Shown one piece after another: positions 1-9,762 of a stretch of DNA of 33,672 nucleotides. Both the position numbers and the translations under genes were made by a program. Below the pieces are notes generated by a model that worked only from the letters and a program-made list of their open reading frames with translations, searched no databases and was not told the DNA's origin. Source of the DNA: Streptomyces sp. WAC06614 (GTDB lineage Bacteria > Actinomycetota > Actinomycetes > Streptomycetales > Streptomycetaceae). Every line of letters begins with the position of its first letter. Position 1 is the stretch's first letter. Where the stretch lies: the NCBI RefSeq assembly GCF_003949795.1, contig NZ_RPRY01000045.1, positions 1 to 33,672 on the forward strand. The letters are read 5' to 3'.

Positions 1-1
1 C

Positions 2-109
2 GTCCAGGCAGTCCTCGCCCTGGCCCGCCGACGGGTCAACGTCCTGTGGGCCCTGATACGTGACGGACGGTGCTACCAAGGCGAACTCCCCGTCACAACA
101 ACGGCTTGA
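2..109 (+). CDS. IS110-family transposase, C-terminal fragment (runs in from left edge)
   Basis: The frame starting at base 2 is open to a TGA at 107-109 and gives 35 residues containing VLALARRRVNVLWALIRDG followed by RCYQ. This is the usual C-terminal end of IS110-family transposases of actinomycetes, which end in a short Pro/Thr/Ala tail as here (PVTTTA). IS110 enzymes carry an N-terminal RuvC-like DEDD domain and a C-terminal serine-containing domain; only the last part of the latter is visible. The stop lies only 8 bases from the convergent dehydrogenase stop codon, so the right end of the element must lie in or just beside the 3' end of that gene. Whether the copy is complete cannot be judged from this window. 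Confidence 0.8.
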   Translation, partial: VQAVLALARRRVNVLWALIRDGRCYQGELPVTTTA

Positions 110-117
110 CAACGTCA

Positions 118-924
118 TTAGGAGGTGTGGCCGACGAGGAGGTCGGCGAGCTTGTTGAGGCGCTTGACGGTGCGGTCCTCGGTGGCGGCGGGGGCCGGGG
201 CGACGCGCTCGGAGCGGTCGTAGTAGGCGCCGTTGACGATCTCCGTGGCCGGGTCGCAGAGCCGTACGACGTGCTGGGCGCCCTCGGCAGCCGGCGCGCC
301 CTCGTGCCCGTACAGCGGGAGGAGGCCGGTCTCGCACACGCCGGGGTTGACGGAGACGGCGGTGACGCGCGGGTCGGCGGCGAAGACCGTCAGGGCCAGC
401 TGCGACTGGGCGTACGCGGCGAGGCGGGAGTAGCGCCGTACGCGCTGCGGGTCGTTCCACTGGATGGCGCCGGAGCGGTGCAGCGCGGAGGAGACGTTGA
501 CGACGCGCCCGCCTGGGTCGCTGGTGAGGGCGGGTTCCAGGAGGTTGGTGAGGAGGTAGTGGGCCAGGAAGTTGACTTGGAAGGCGATCTCGTTGCCGTC
601 GGCGGTCAGGGTGTGGCGCTCGGGCGCGGCGATGGCCGCGTTGTTGACCAGTACGTCCAGGTGCGGGTGCTCCCGTACGACGGCGTGGGCGAGGTTCTCG
701 ACCTCCTCCAGGCGGGTGAAGTCGGCGGCGAGCGGGCGGAGCTGGGCGCCGTTGATGCCGGAGGTGGCGATCAGCCGGTCGGTGGCCGCCTGGGCCTCCT
801 CAGGCGTGCGGCCATGGAGGAGGACGGTGGTGCCGAGCTCGGCGAGCTGGCGGGTGGTCTCGTAGCCGATGCCGGAGGTGGCCCCGGTGACGAGGACGGT
901 ACGGCCGGACAGGGATGAGGACAT
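118..924 (-). CDS. Short-chain dehydrogenase/reductase with catalytic Lys replaced by Gln
   Basis: This is a 268-residue Rossmann-fold SDR protein. The cofactor motif TGATSGIG (residues 13-20), the HGR turn after beta-2, the NNAAI motif (about 94-98) and the catalytic Ser in VNVSS (about 143-146) are all present. The catalytic tetrad should read YxxxK, but the sequence is Y171-A-Q-S-Q175 (codon CAG where AAG would give Lys). In classical SDRs that lysine lowers the Tyr pKa and binds the nicotinamide ribose, so activity may be reduced or altered. The ATG at 924 was chosen because the family begins about five residues before the first beta strand; a more upstream ATG at 975 would add an unlikely leader. 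The overall pattern resembles retinol-dehydrogenase or WWOX-like SDRs of streptomycetes. The substrate is unknown. The 3' end touches an IS110 remnant. Confidence 0.85.
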   Translation of the reverse strand: MSSSLSGRTVLVTGATSGIGYETTRQLAELGTTVLLHGRTPEEAQAATDRLIATSGINGAQLRPLAADFTRLEEVENLAHAVVREHPHLDVLVNNAAIAAPERHTLTADGNEIAFQVNFLAHYLLTNLLEPALTSDPGGRVVNVSSALHRSGAIQWNDPQRVRRYSRLAAYAQSQLALTVFAADPRVTAVSVNPGVCETGLLPLYGHEGAPAAEGAQHVVRLCDPATEIVNGAYYDRSERVAPAPAATEDRTVKRLNKLADLLVGHTS

Positions 925-1539
925 GGTGGATTCCTGGAAGAGGGCATGCCTGACGTACCCGGCGTCCCGGCGCAAGGCGGGGGCATGGGCTCAGGTCATG
1001 CGGTGAAGGTGAGGATGCGTACGGAGCCTCGGTCAGCGCCCATCAGGGGGCTGGTGGCAGGTACGCGGAGGACGCGCGGCCGTAGTCAGAAAGCCGGGCG
1101 GACAGCGGGCGCCGTCGGCTGCACCGGATTCGGTGGCCGATCGTCGTAGCGCGGACCGCTGTTCATGGCGCAATCCCAGCGCATCGGGGAGGCGGAGGCA
1201 AGCGTTCAAGGCCTTCTTGACGGCCTTCTGATGCCCCATCGTCAGGGCCGCATCAAAGATCGACTTCCACGCGGAAGGAACCCGTCAAGGAGTGCTGCCA
1301 GGGCCGTCGGCCGGCTGCAGACTGGTGTGGCGACGGAGCCGGAAGACGGTCCGGCAGTACGCGGCTGGCGGCGGTGACCTGAACACCGCCCGAAGCAGCG
1401 CAGGGTCCCACCGTGGGGGTACGGACCGATGCGACCGCGTGCCGGTCACACGTCGCACAACACATGAGCCGTCCGGCTCTCCGGTGTGGGGATACCGGGG
1501 CCGGACGGCTCGCGTGTTTTTCGGTCGGTCGCCTCGGCG
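925..1539. other. 615-base gene-poor interval
   Basis: I see no convincing gene between the dehydrogenase start and the kdpD stop. Short open frames exist on both strands but lack recognisable motifs and a clear ribosome-binding site. One minus-strand frame ending near 1033 (ATG at 1239) reads as a Lys-rich segment followed by arginine-rich sequence and could be a decayed remnant, but I cannot assign it. The interval holds the presumed promoter of the dehydrogenase near 925-1000 and a strong hairpin at 1466-1519. Confidence 0.5.
1466..1519. terminator. Hairpin terminator after kdpD, possibly bidirectional
   Basis: The arm at 1466-1477 (GAGCCGTCCGGC) pairs perfectly over 12 bp with 1500-1511 (GCCGGACGGCTC). 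Inside the loop a second 5-bp stem forms between 1481-1485 and 1494-1498. On the plus strand the hairpin is followed by GCGTGTTTTT; on the minus strand the tail is the weaker TGTGTTGTG. It lies 63 bases beyond the kdpD stop, where the end of the leftward kdp transcript is expected. Confidence 0.75.
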
Positions 1540-4086
1540 TCAGGTCACCGCGGACGTCGGGAGCTCCGGCGCTACCGGAGGACCGTCCCCCGCTATGGGG
1601 AGCGTGAGGACCATGGTGAGGCCGCCGCCCGGGGTGTCCTCCGCGGCGAGCGTGCCACCGATGGCCTCGGTGAAGCCGCGGGCGACGGCGAGGCCGAGGC
1701 CGACTCCGGCGCCTCGTGGGGCGTCGCCGTGGCGCTGGAAGGGTTCGAAGATGCGGTCCTTGGCCTCGTCCGGGACGCCGGGCCCGCGGTCGACCACGCG
1801 CAGCTCGACGCGGCTGGCCAGGGCGCTGGCAGTGACGTTGACGGGCTGGCCGACGGGGCTGTACTTGACGGCGTTCTCGACGATGTTGGCGACGGCACGT
1901 TCCAGCAGACCGCGGTCGACGGCGACCATCGGCAGGGTCTCGGGGATGTCCAGCTCCACGCTGTCCTCCGGTACGCCGCCCAGGGCCATGGGGACGACCT
2001 CGTCGAGGTCGGTCTCGCGGATGAGCGGTACGACGGTGCCGGTGTTGAGGCGGGACATGTCGAGGAGGTTCCCGATGAGGGCGGCGAGGCGGTCGGCGCC
2101 GTCCTCGATGCCTTCGAGGAGTTCGGCCTTGTCGTCTTCGGACCATTCGACGTCGTCGGAGCGCAGGGAGGTGACGGAGGCCTTGATGCCGGCGAGCGGG
2201 GTGCGCAGGTCGTGGCTGACGGCGGCGAGGAGCGCGGTGCGGATGCGGTTGGCCTCGGCGAGCTCGCGGGACTTCTCGGCCTCGTCGACGAGGCGCTGGC
2301 GGTCGAGTACGACGGCCGCCTGGGCGGCGAAGGCGCCGAGGACGCGGCGGTCCTCGGCGGGCAGGACCCGGCCGGTCAAGGCGAGAGCCATGTTGTCGCC
2401 GATGGGGAGGTCGACGTCCGCGTCCTCGGGCCGGCTGACTGGGTTGGTGCCGACGGAGGCCGCCGTGGTCCAGGGCTCGACCTCGCTGGTGCGCTCCAGG
2501 AGGACGACCGACTGCATCGCGAAGGTCTCGCGCAGCCGCTCCAGGAGAGCGTCGAGAGAATCCTCGCCGCGCAGAACACTGCCCGCGAGGAAGGAGAGGA
2601 TCTCGGACTCGGCGCGCAGCCGGGCGGCCTGGTGCGTGCGTCGGGCGGCCAGGTCGACCACGGAGGCCACGGACACCGCCACGCCGACGAAGATCGCGAT
2701 GGCGACGATGTTCTTGGGGTCCGAGATCGTGAACTCGTGCAGCGGCGGCGTGAAGTAGTAGTTCAGCAGCAGGGACCCGAACGCCGCAGAGGCGAGCGCG
2801 GGCAGGAGCCCGCCGAGCAGCGCCGCCGCCACGGTGAAGGTCAGGAAGAGCAGCATGTCGTTCGCGAGCCCGAGGTTGGGCACGAGCTGATTCAGTAGGA
2901 CGGCGAGGAGGGCGGGGCCGGCGATGCCAGCGAGCCAGCCCCAGATGATGCGGGAGCGGCCGAGCCGGGCGCCGCGTGCGACGGGCAGGCCGCGGCGGCC
3001 CTTGGCGGCCTCGTCGTGGGTGACGATGTGGACGTCGAGGTCGGGGCCCGATTCGCGGGCGACGGTGGCGCTGACGCCTGGGCTGAAGGCGTACTGCCAG
3101 GAGCGGCGGCGGCTGACCCCGAGCACGATCTGAGTGGCGTTGCAGCCGCGCGCGAACTCAAGCAGGGCGTCGGAGATGTCGTCGCCTATGACGTGGTGGA
3201 AGGTGCCGCCGAGGTCTTCGACCAGGGTGCGCTGGACGGCGAGTTCCTTGGGTGAGGCGGAGGAAAGGCCGTCGCTGCGGGCGATGTAGACGGCCAGGAC
3301 CTCGCCGCCCGCTCCCTTCTCGGCGAGGCGGGCGGCCCGGCGGATGAGCGTGCGTCCTTCGGGGCCGCCGGTGAGGCCGACGACGATGCGTTCGCGGGCC
3401 TGCCAGGTGGAGCGGATGTTGTGCTCGCCCCGGTACTCCTGGAGGTACTCGTCGACCCGGTCGGCCACCCACAGCAGTGCCAGCTCGCGCAGCGCGGTCA
3501 GGTTCCCGGGCCGGAAGTAGTTGGAGAGGGCCGCGTCGACCTTGTCCGGCTTGTAGACGTTGCCGTGGGCCATCCGGCGCCGCAGGGCCTGCGGGGACAT
3601 GTCGACGAGCTCGATCTGGTCCGCCCGGCGCGCGACCTCGTCGGGGACCGTCTCGCGCTGGCGGACCCCGGTGATCGTCTCGACCACGTCCCCCAGCGAT
3701 TCCAGGTGCTGGATGTTGACGGTCGAGACGACGTCGATGCCGGCCTGGAGGAGTTCCTCGACGTCCTGCCACCGCTTGGCGTTGCGCGAGCCGGGCACGT
3801 TGGTGTGCGCGAGTTCGTCCACCAGGGCCACGGCGGGGCGGCGGGCGAGGATCGCGTCGACGTCCATCTCGGTGAACGTGGAGCCGCGGTACTCCAGCTC
3901 GCGCCGCTCGATGAGCTCCAGCCCGTGCAGCATCACCTCGGTGCGCGGACGGTTGTGGTGCTCGACGAAGCCGACGACGCAGTCGGTGCCCCGCTCGACC
4001 CGCCGGTGCGCCTCGGAGAGCATCGCGTACGTCTTGCCGACGCCCGGTGCCGCACCGAGGTAGATGCGGAGCTTGCCGCGTCCCAT
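1540..4086 (-). CDS. kdpD: KdpD, potassium/turgor sensor histidine kinase
   Basis: This 848-residue membrane kinase activates KdpE when K+ is low. The N-terminal KdpD domain carries the Walker-type motif GAAPGVGKT (residues 11-19) and the DELAHTNVPGSRN signature (about 90-102). A UspA-like domain follows (about 231-360), then the DUF4118 membrane module (about 378-480, several hydrophobic helices), a GAF-like region (about 500-600), and the HisKA domain with the phospho-acceptor His625 in AAVSHDLRTPLAG. The ATPase domain has N, G1 and G2 boxes (NIVENAVKYSP, DRGPGVPDEA, GVGLGLAVA). The length is close to the usual 850-900. The ATG at 4086 directly precedes the first conserved strand. It lies 38 bases downstream of kdpE and is presumably cotranscribed with it. 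It is a complete kinase, unlike the KdpD-like protein at 9763-10512. Confidence 0.97.
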   Translation of the reverse strand: MGRGKLRIYLGAAPGVGKTYAMLSEAHRRVERGTDCVVGFVEHHNRPRTEVMLHGLELIERRELEYRGSTFTEMDVDAILARRPAVALVDELAHTNVPGSRNAKRWQDVEELLQAGIDVVSTVNIQHLESLGDVVETITGVRQRETVPDEVARRADQIELVDMSPQALRRRMAHGNVYKPDKVDAALSNYFRPGNLTALRELALLWVADRVDEYLQEYRGEHNIRSTWQARERIVVGLTGGPEGRTLIRRAARLAEKGAGGEVLAVYIARSDGLSSASPKELAVQRTLVEDLGGTFHHVIGDDISDALLEFARGCNATQIVLGVSRRRSWQYAFSPGVSATVARESGPDLDVHIVTHDEAAKGRRGLPVARGARLGRSRIIWGWLAGIAGPALLAVLLNQLVPNLGLANDMLLFLTFTVAAALLGGLLPALASAAFGSLLLNYYFTPPLHEFTISDPKNIVAIAIFVGVAVSVASVVDLAARRTHQAARLRAESEILSFLAGSVLRGEDSLDALLERLRETFAMQSVVLLERTSEVEPWTTAASVGTNPVSRPEDADVDLPIGDNMALALTGRVLPAEDRRVLGAFAAQAAVVLDRQRLVDEAEKSRELAEANRIRTALLAAVSHDLRTPLAGIKASVTSLRSDDVEWSEDDKAELLEGIEDGADRLAALIGNLLDMSRLNTGTVVPLIRETDLDEVVPMALGGVPEDSVELDIPETLPMVAVDRGLLERAVANIVENAVKYSPVGQPVNVTASALASRVELRVVDRGPGVPDEAKDRIFEPFQRHGDAPRGAGVGLGLAVARGFTEAIGGTLAAEDTPGGGLTMVLTLPIAGDGPPVAPELPTSAVT

Positions 4087-4124
4087 GTTCAGACTCTTCT
4101 TCTCTGTTGACGATCAGGCGGTGA

Positions 4125-4814
4125 TCAGGGTTCGAACCGGTAGCCCATGCCCGGTTCGGTGATCAGGTACCGGGGGTGGGAGGGGTCCGCTTCCAGTTTG
4201 CGCCGCAGCTGGGCCATGTATACGCGCAGGTAGTTGGTGTTCTCCCCGTACGTCGGACCCCAGACCTCCAGCAGCAGCCGGGCCTGGGTGATCAGTCGGC
4301 CCGGGTTGGTGATGAGGATCTCCAGCAGGTGCCACTCCGTCGGCGTCAGGCGCACGGTGCGCTCTCCGCGCCGCACCTTCCGTGCGACGAGGTCGACGGT
4401 GAACTCGTCCGTCGTGACGACGGCGACCTCGTCGGCCTGGGACACCGCCGGGGCGTCCTGCCTCCGGGCGGCTGCGCGCAGACGGGCCAGGAGCTCGTCC
4501 ATGCTGAACGGTTTCGTCACGTAGTCGTCGGCGCCGGCGTCCAGGGCCCGGATCTTGTCCTCCGAGGTGTGGCGGGCGGAGAGGACCAGGATGGGCACGC
4601 GGCTCCAGGCGCGGACGTTCTTGATCACGTCGACGCCGTCCATGTCGGGCAGCCCGAGGTCCAGCACGATGACGTCCGGCTTGCGTGCGGCCGCGAGCCG
4701 CAGGGCCGAGCCGCCGTCGGAGGCCTCCTCGACCTCGAACTTGCGCGCCTGGAGATTGATCTTCAGTGCGCGGACGAGCTGGGGATCGTCCTCCACCACC
4801 AGCACCCGGGTCAT
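4125..4814 (-). CDS. kdpE: KdpE, OmpR-family response regulator of the kdp system
   Basis: This 229-residue protein has a receiver domain with acidic pocket E8/D9/D10, phospho-acceptor D52 (VIVLDLGLPDMDG) and conserved K101 (YVTKPF), followed by an OmpR/PhoB winged-helix DNA-binding domain (about 130-226; LTPTEWHLLEIL and MGYRFEP). It is the partner of KdpD, encoded next on the same strand. OmpR-type regulators normally bind tandem direct repeats about 11 bp apart, which is the arrangement I see upstream of several K+ genes in this window, making KdpE the natural candidate regulator. The start is the ATG at 4814; a longer frame starting at 4845 is in a different reading frame. The order kdpE then kdpD is the reverse of the E. 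coli order. Confidence 0.95.
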   Translation of the reverse strand: MTRVLVVEDDPQLVRALKINLQARKFEVEEASDGGSALRLAAARKPDVIVLDLGLPDMDGVDVIKNVRAWSRVPILVLSARHTSEDKIRALDAGADDYVTKPFSMDELLARLRAAARRQDAPAVSQADEVAVVTTDEFTVDLVARKVRRGERTVRLTPTEWHLLEILITNPGRLITQARLLLEVWGPTYGENTNYLRVYMAQLRRKLEADPSHPRYLITEPGMGYRFEP

Positions 4815-4851
4815 CGGTGTGCAGCCTTTCGTTCGTTACGGGCACGGTGAG

Positions 4852-4916
4852 GAGCCGGCGGGGCGCTCGGGCGCCCTCCCAGCGTTGGCTGGGGGAGTCC
4901 CGTGCCCCGCCGGCTC
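4852..4916. terminator. Large hairpin between kdpC and kdpE
   Basis: The arm at 4852-4864 (GAGCCGGCGGGGC) pairs perfectly over 13 bp with 4904-4916. Nested inside is a second stem based on CTCCCAGC / GCTGGG around a GTTG loop. It sits in the 124-base gap between the kdpC stop and the kdpE start. It may partly terminate the leftward kdpFABC transcript and so lower expression of kdpED. The nested CTCCCAGC-GTTG-GCTGGGGGAG core also resembles short palindromes scattered in streptomycete genomes, so it could be a repeat element. There is no U-tract. Confidence 0.55.
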
Positions 4917-4938
4917 TCGGTCCGTGCGAGGGGGAGCA

Positions 4939-5655
4939 TCAGCTCTTGGTCAGTGCCTTGAGGGCGGTGTTGAGCTCGAGGACGTTGACGCGGGGCTCGC
5001 CCATGAAGCCGAGTGTCCGGCCGGTGGTGTGGTCGGCGACGAGCTTCTCGACCTGCTTGACGTCGAGCTTGTTCTGCTCGGCGACCCGGTGGACCTGGAG
5101 CTTGGCGTACTCCGGGGAGATGTTCGGGTCCAGGCCCGACCCGGAGGAAGTGACGGCATCGGCCGGAACGTCCTCGGGCTTGACCGTGTAGCCGGCCGTG
5201 GAGTTGTCGGCGATGACCGCTTCCTTGGCGGCGACGACCTGGGCGCAGAGGGTGCCTTCGTCGGCGGCCTTGGTGCACTTGCCGTTCACGGCGCCGTTGT
5301 CGGCGGAGCGGTTGGTGGCGCCGGAGAGGATCAGCGAGTACTGGGTGTTGACGCTGTTGGTGCCCAGGCCGTTGGAGGGGCGCGGCTGGAACCACTTGAG
5401 GTCCGGCTTCGCCGCCTCTTCGGCGTCGTCGGGGTTCTGCTTCGGGAGGTTGTAGGTCTGCCCGATGAGGGAGGAGCCGACGACCTGCCCGCTCTTGTCC
5501 TTGATCTCGGAACCGTTGGCCTTGTCGTTGAACAGGGCCTGGGCGATGCCGGTGACGGCGAGCGGGTAGATGACCCCGCAGATCACGGTCAGGACGAGAA
5601 GGGCGCGCAGGCCCGCCCCGATCAACCGTGCTGTGTTGCCTACAGAGTTGTTCAT
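4939..5655 (-). CDS. kdpC: KdpC, potassium-transporting ATPase C subunit
   Basis: This 238-residue subunit of the KdpFABC K+ pump has a single N-terminal membrane helix (about residues 11-42, ending in VIYPLAVTGIAQALF) and a periplasmic-type domain with the family motifs GSSLIGQTY, FQPRPS and SGSGLDPNISPEYA near 172-186. KdpC is thought to stabilise the complex and may aid ATP binding. The start lies 6 bases after the kdpB stop, so the pair is translationally linked. It is somewhat longer than the E. coli protein, mainly through an insert in the middle (about residues 110-150). Confidence 0.96.
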   Translation of the reverse strand: MNNSVGNTARLIGAGLRALLVLTVICGVIYPLAVTGIAQALFNDKANGSEIKDKSGQVVGSSLIGQTYNLPKQNPDDAEEAAKPDLKWFQPRPSNGLGTNSVNTQYSLILSGATNRSADNGAVNGKCTKAADEGTLCAQVVAAKEAVIADNSTAGYTVKPEDVPADAVTSSGSGLDPNISPEYAKLQVHRVAEQNKLDVKQVEKLVADHTTGRTLGFMGEPRVNVLELNTALKALTKS

Positions 5656-5661
5656 GTCGTC

Positions 5662-7760
<2,099 letters not shown>

Positions 7761-7764
<4 letters not shown>

Positions 7765-9425
7765 GATGCGAGCCCTTCGGCGAGCGGCCCCAGCGCGAGC
7801 GCGGGGAAGTAGGTCAGACCGGTGACGATGAGGATCGTGCCGACGAGCAGACCGGTGTAGAGCGGCTTGTCGGTACGGAGGGTGCCCGCGGTCTCGGGGA
7901 CGGGCTTCTGCTCGGCGAGCGAGCCGGCGAGCGCCAGGACGAACACCATGGGAAGGAAGCGGCCGAGCAGCATTGCGATGCCGATGGTCGAGTTGAACCA
8001 CTGGGTGTCGGCGTTCAGGCCCGCGAAGGCGGAACCGTTGTTGTTGGCGCCGGAGGTGTAGGCGTACAGGACTTCGGAGAAGCCGTGGGCGCCCGAGTTC
8101 AGCATCGAGTGCGGCGGGGTGGGCAGCGCCATGGCGGCGGCGGTGAAGCACAGCACGAGGGCCGGGGTGATGAGGATGTAGCAGGCCGCGAGCTTGATCT
8201 CGCGGGTGCCGATCTTCTTGCCCAGGTACTCGGGCGTACGGCCGACCATCAGGCCGGCGATGAACACCGCGATGATCGCCATGATCAGCATGCCGTAGAG
8301 GCCGGAGCCGACACCGCCGGGAGCGATCTCGCCGAGCTGCATGCCCAGCAGCTGGATGCCGCCGCCCAGGCCCGTGTAGGAGGAGTGGAAGGAGTTGACC
8401 GCGCCCGTGGAGGTGAGCGTGGTGGCGACCGAGAAGATCGCGGAGGCGCCGATGCCGAACCGGGTCTCCTTGCCCTCCATCGCACCACCGGCGACGTCGA
8501 AGGCCGGGCCGTGGTGCGCGAACTCCGTCCACATCATCAGCGCGGTGAAGCCGAGCCAGATGGTGGCCATCGTGGCGAGGATCGCGTAGCCCTGGCGCAG
8601 GCTTCCGACCATGCGGCCGAAGGTCCGGGTCAGCGCGAACGGGATGACGAGGATCAGGAAGATCTCGAACAGGTTCGAGAACGGCGTGGGGTTCTCGAAC
8701 GGGTGGGCGGAGTTGGCGTTGAAGTAGCCGCCGCCGTTGGTGCCCAGCTCCTTGATGACCTCCTGCGAGGCCACGGCCCCGCCGTTCCACTGCTGGGTGC
8801 CGCCCATGAACTGGCCGACCTCGTGGATCCCGGCGAAGTTCTGGATGGCTCCGCAGGCGACCAGGATGATCGCGCCGATCACGGCGATGGGCAGGAGGAT
8901 GCGGACGGTGCCGCGGACCAGGTCGGCCCAGAAGTTGCCGAGCTCGCCGGTACGGGAGCGGGCGAAGCCGCGTACGAGGGCGACGGCGACGGCCATGCCG
9001 ACTGCGGCGGAGACGAAGTTCTGCACCGCCAGGCCGCCGGTCTGCACGACGTGGCCCATGGCCTGCTCGCCGTAGTACGACTGCCAGTTGGTGTTGGCCA
9101 CGAAAGAGGCGGCGGTGTTGAAGGCCTGGTCGGGGTCTATCGCGGAGAACCCGAGCGAGCCGGGCAGAATGCCCTGCGCGCGCTGGAGGCCGTAGAGGAA
9201 GAGCACGCTGACCGCGGAAAAGGCGAGGACGCCGCGCAGGTAGGCGGGCCAGCGCATCTCGGCGGACGGGTTGGCACCGATGGCCTTGTAGATCCACTTC
9301 TCCGGGCGGTAGTGCCGTTCGGAGGAGTAGACGCGGGCCATGTAGTCGCCCAGGGGGCGGTAGGCCAGCGCGAGCGCGGCGATCAGTGCGAGGAGCTGGA
9401 GCACACCAGCGAGAACGGGACTCAT
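7761..9425 (-). CDS. kdpA: KdpA, K+-selective channel-like subunit
   Basis: This 554-residue membrane protein has about ten hydrophobic helices and is close to the usual 557 residues. It keeps the four degenerate K+-filter repeats of the SKT superfamily, including [15 protein letters not shown], the [20 protein letters not shown] loop and [18 protein letters not shown]. KdpA selects K+ and passes it through an internal tunnel to KdpB. The start lies 6 bases after the kdpF stop, and the sequence before it (GAGAGG in the end of kdpF) can serve as ribosome-binding site. The stop overlaps the kdpB start by four bases. Confidence 0.97.
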
Positions 9426-9431
9426 CGGTGG

Positions 9432-9521
9432 CTAGAACCTCTCCGGCTTGACGAGGGCGAGGACGAGGTAGCCCAGCAGGGCGACGGCCACGACGAGGCC
9501 GACAATGTTTTCGGCGTTCAC
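9432..9521 (-). CDS. kdpF: KdpF, 29-residue stabilising subunit (first copy)
   Basis: GTG start at 9521, 29 residues, reading [20 protein letters not shown] then LALVKPERF. It is a single membrane helix with the family's conserved GYLV and terminal PE(R/K)F. KdpF is a lipid-like peptide of the KdpFABC complex. The GTG overlaps the stop of the preceding 27-residue peptide (GTGA), and kdpA starts 6 bases after its stop. A second, similar gene lies at 10547-10636. Confidence 0.93.
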   Translation of the reverse strand: MNAENIVGLVVAVALLGYLVLALVKPERF

Positions 9522-9601
9522 AGCTTGGTCACCCCCTTGGCGATGAGAGCCACCAGCGCGAACACCGCGACCGTGGTGACGACGAAGGCCAGATCGGCCA
9601 T
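9518..9601 (-). CDS. 27-residue membrane peptide heading the kdp operon
   Basis: ATG at 9601 with a good ribosome-binding site (AGGAG, 6 bases upstream) encodes [20 protein letters not shown] then AKGVTKL. It is one hydrophobic helix with a positively charged C-terminus. Its stop overlaps the GTG of kdpF by four bases, so it is translationally coupled and is the first gene of the kdp operon. It does not match KdpF (no GYLV or PE(R/K)F). My impression is that similar short peptides occur before kdpF in other streptomycetes, but I cannot verify this here. It could be an extra small subunit or a translational lead for kdpF. Confidence 0.75.
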   Translation of the reverse strand: MADLAFVVTTVAVFALVALIAKGVTKL

Positions 9602-9633
9602 CGCGAGCTCCTGAGTGAAGTGGGAAGAAATGA

Positions 9634-9651
9634 ATCGGCCAGATGGCCGAT
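9634..9651. promoter_or_regulatory. 18-bp palindrome in the kdp leader
   Basis: ATCGGCCA at 9634-9641 is the perfect inverse of TGGCCGAT at 9644-9651, separated by two bases. It lies 33 bases upstream of the first start codon of the operon, downstream of the putative promoter. It could be a protein-binding operator or a small leader hairpin. Confidence 0.5.
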
Positions 9652-9676
9652 GACGAGATAACCGTGTCTTCATCCC

Positions 9677-9740
9677 GGCGTTAAGACACCTTGACGGTGT
9701 CCATACGGGCGCACGGGAACTCTTAACGCCACCCTTACGG
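9677..9740 (-). promoter_or_regulatory. kdp promoter region: direct-repeat operator plus inverted repeat
   Basis: Read leftward (towards kdp) the region contains CGTAAG (9739-9734), CGTTAA (9728-9723), CGTATG (9707-9702) and CGTCAA (9696-9691), spaced 11, 21 and 11 bases. Phased direct repeats of this kind are the normal target form of OmpR/PhoB-type regulators. Superimposed are a perfect 10-bp inverted repeat (GGCGTTAAGA at 9677-9686 with TCTTAACGCC at 9721-9730) and a small hairpin GACACC-TTGAC-GGTGTC at 9685-9701. A possible -10 (TTATCT on the minus strand near 9657) lies just downstream. KdpE binding is an inference. Confidence 0.6.
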
Positions 9741-9762
9741 GCAGGGACCGGAAAGGCCCCTG

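Noticed and set aside
1033..1239. Small minus-strand gene of 68 codons
   Set aside because: The first half looks plausible but there is an in-frame stop shortly upstream, the second half loses coding character, and no family match or ribosome-binding site is visible.
7765..9297. N-terminal extension of kdpB to a 1211-residue protein
   Set aside because: The extra part is kdpA read in a different frame (Arg/Pro-rich); the true KdpB start at 7764 overlaps the kdpA stop.
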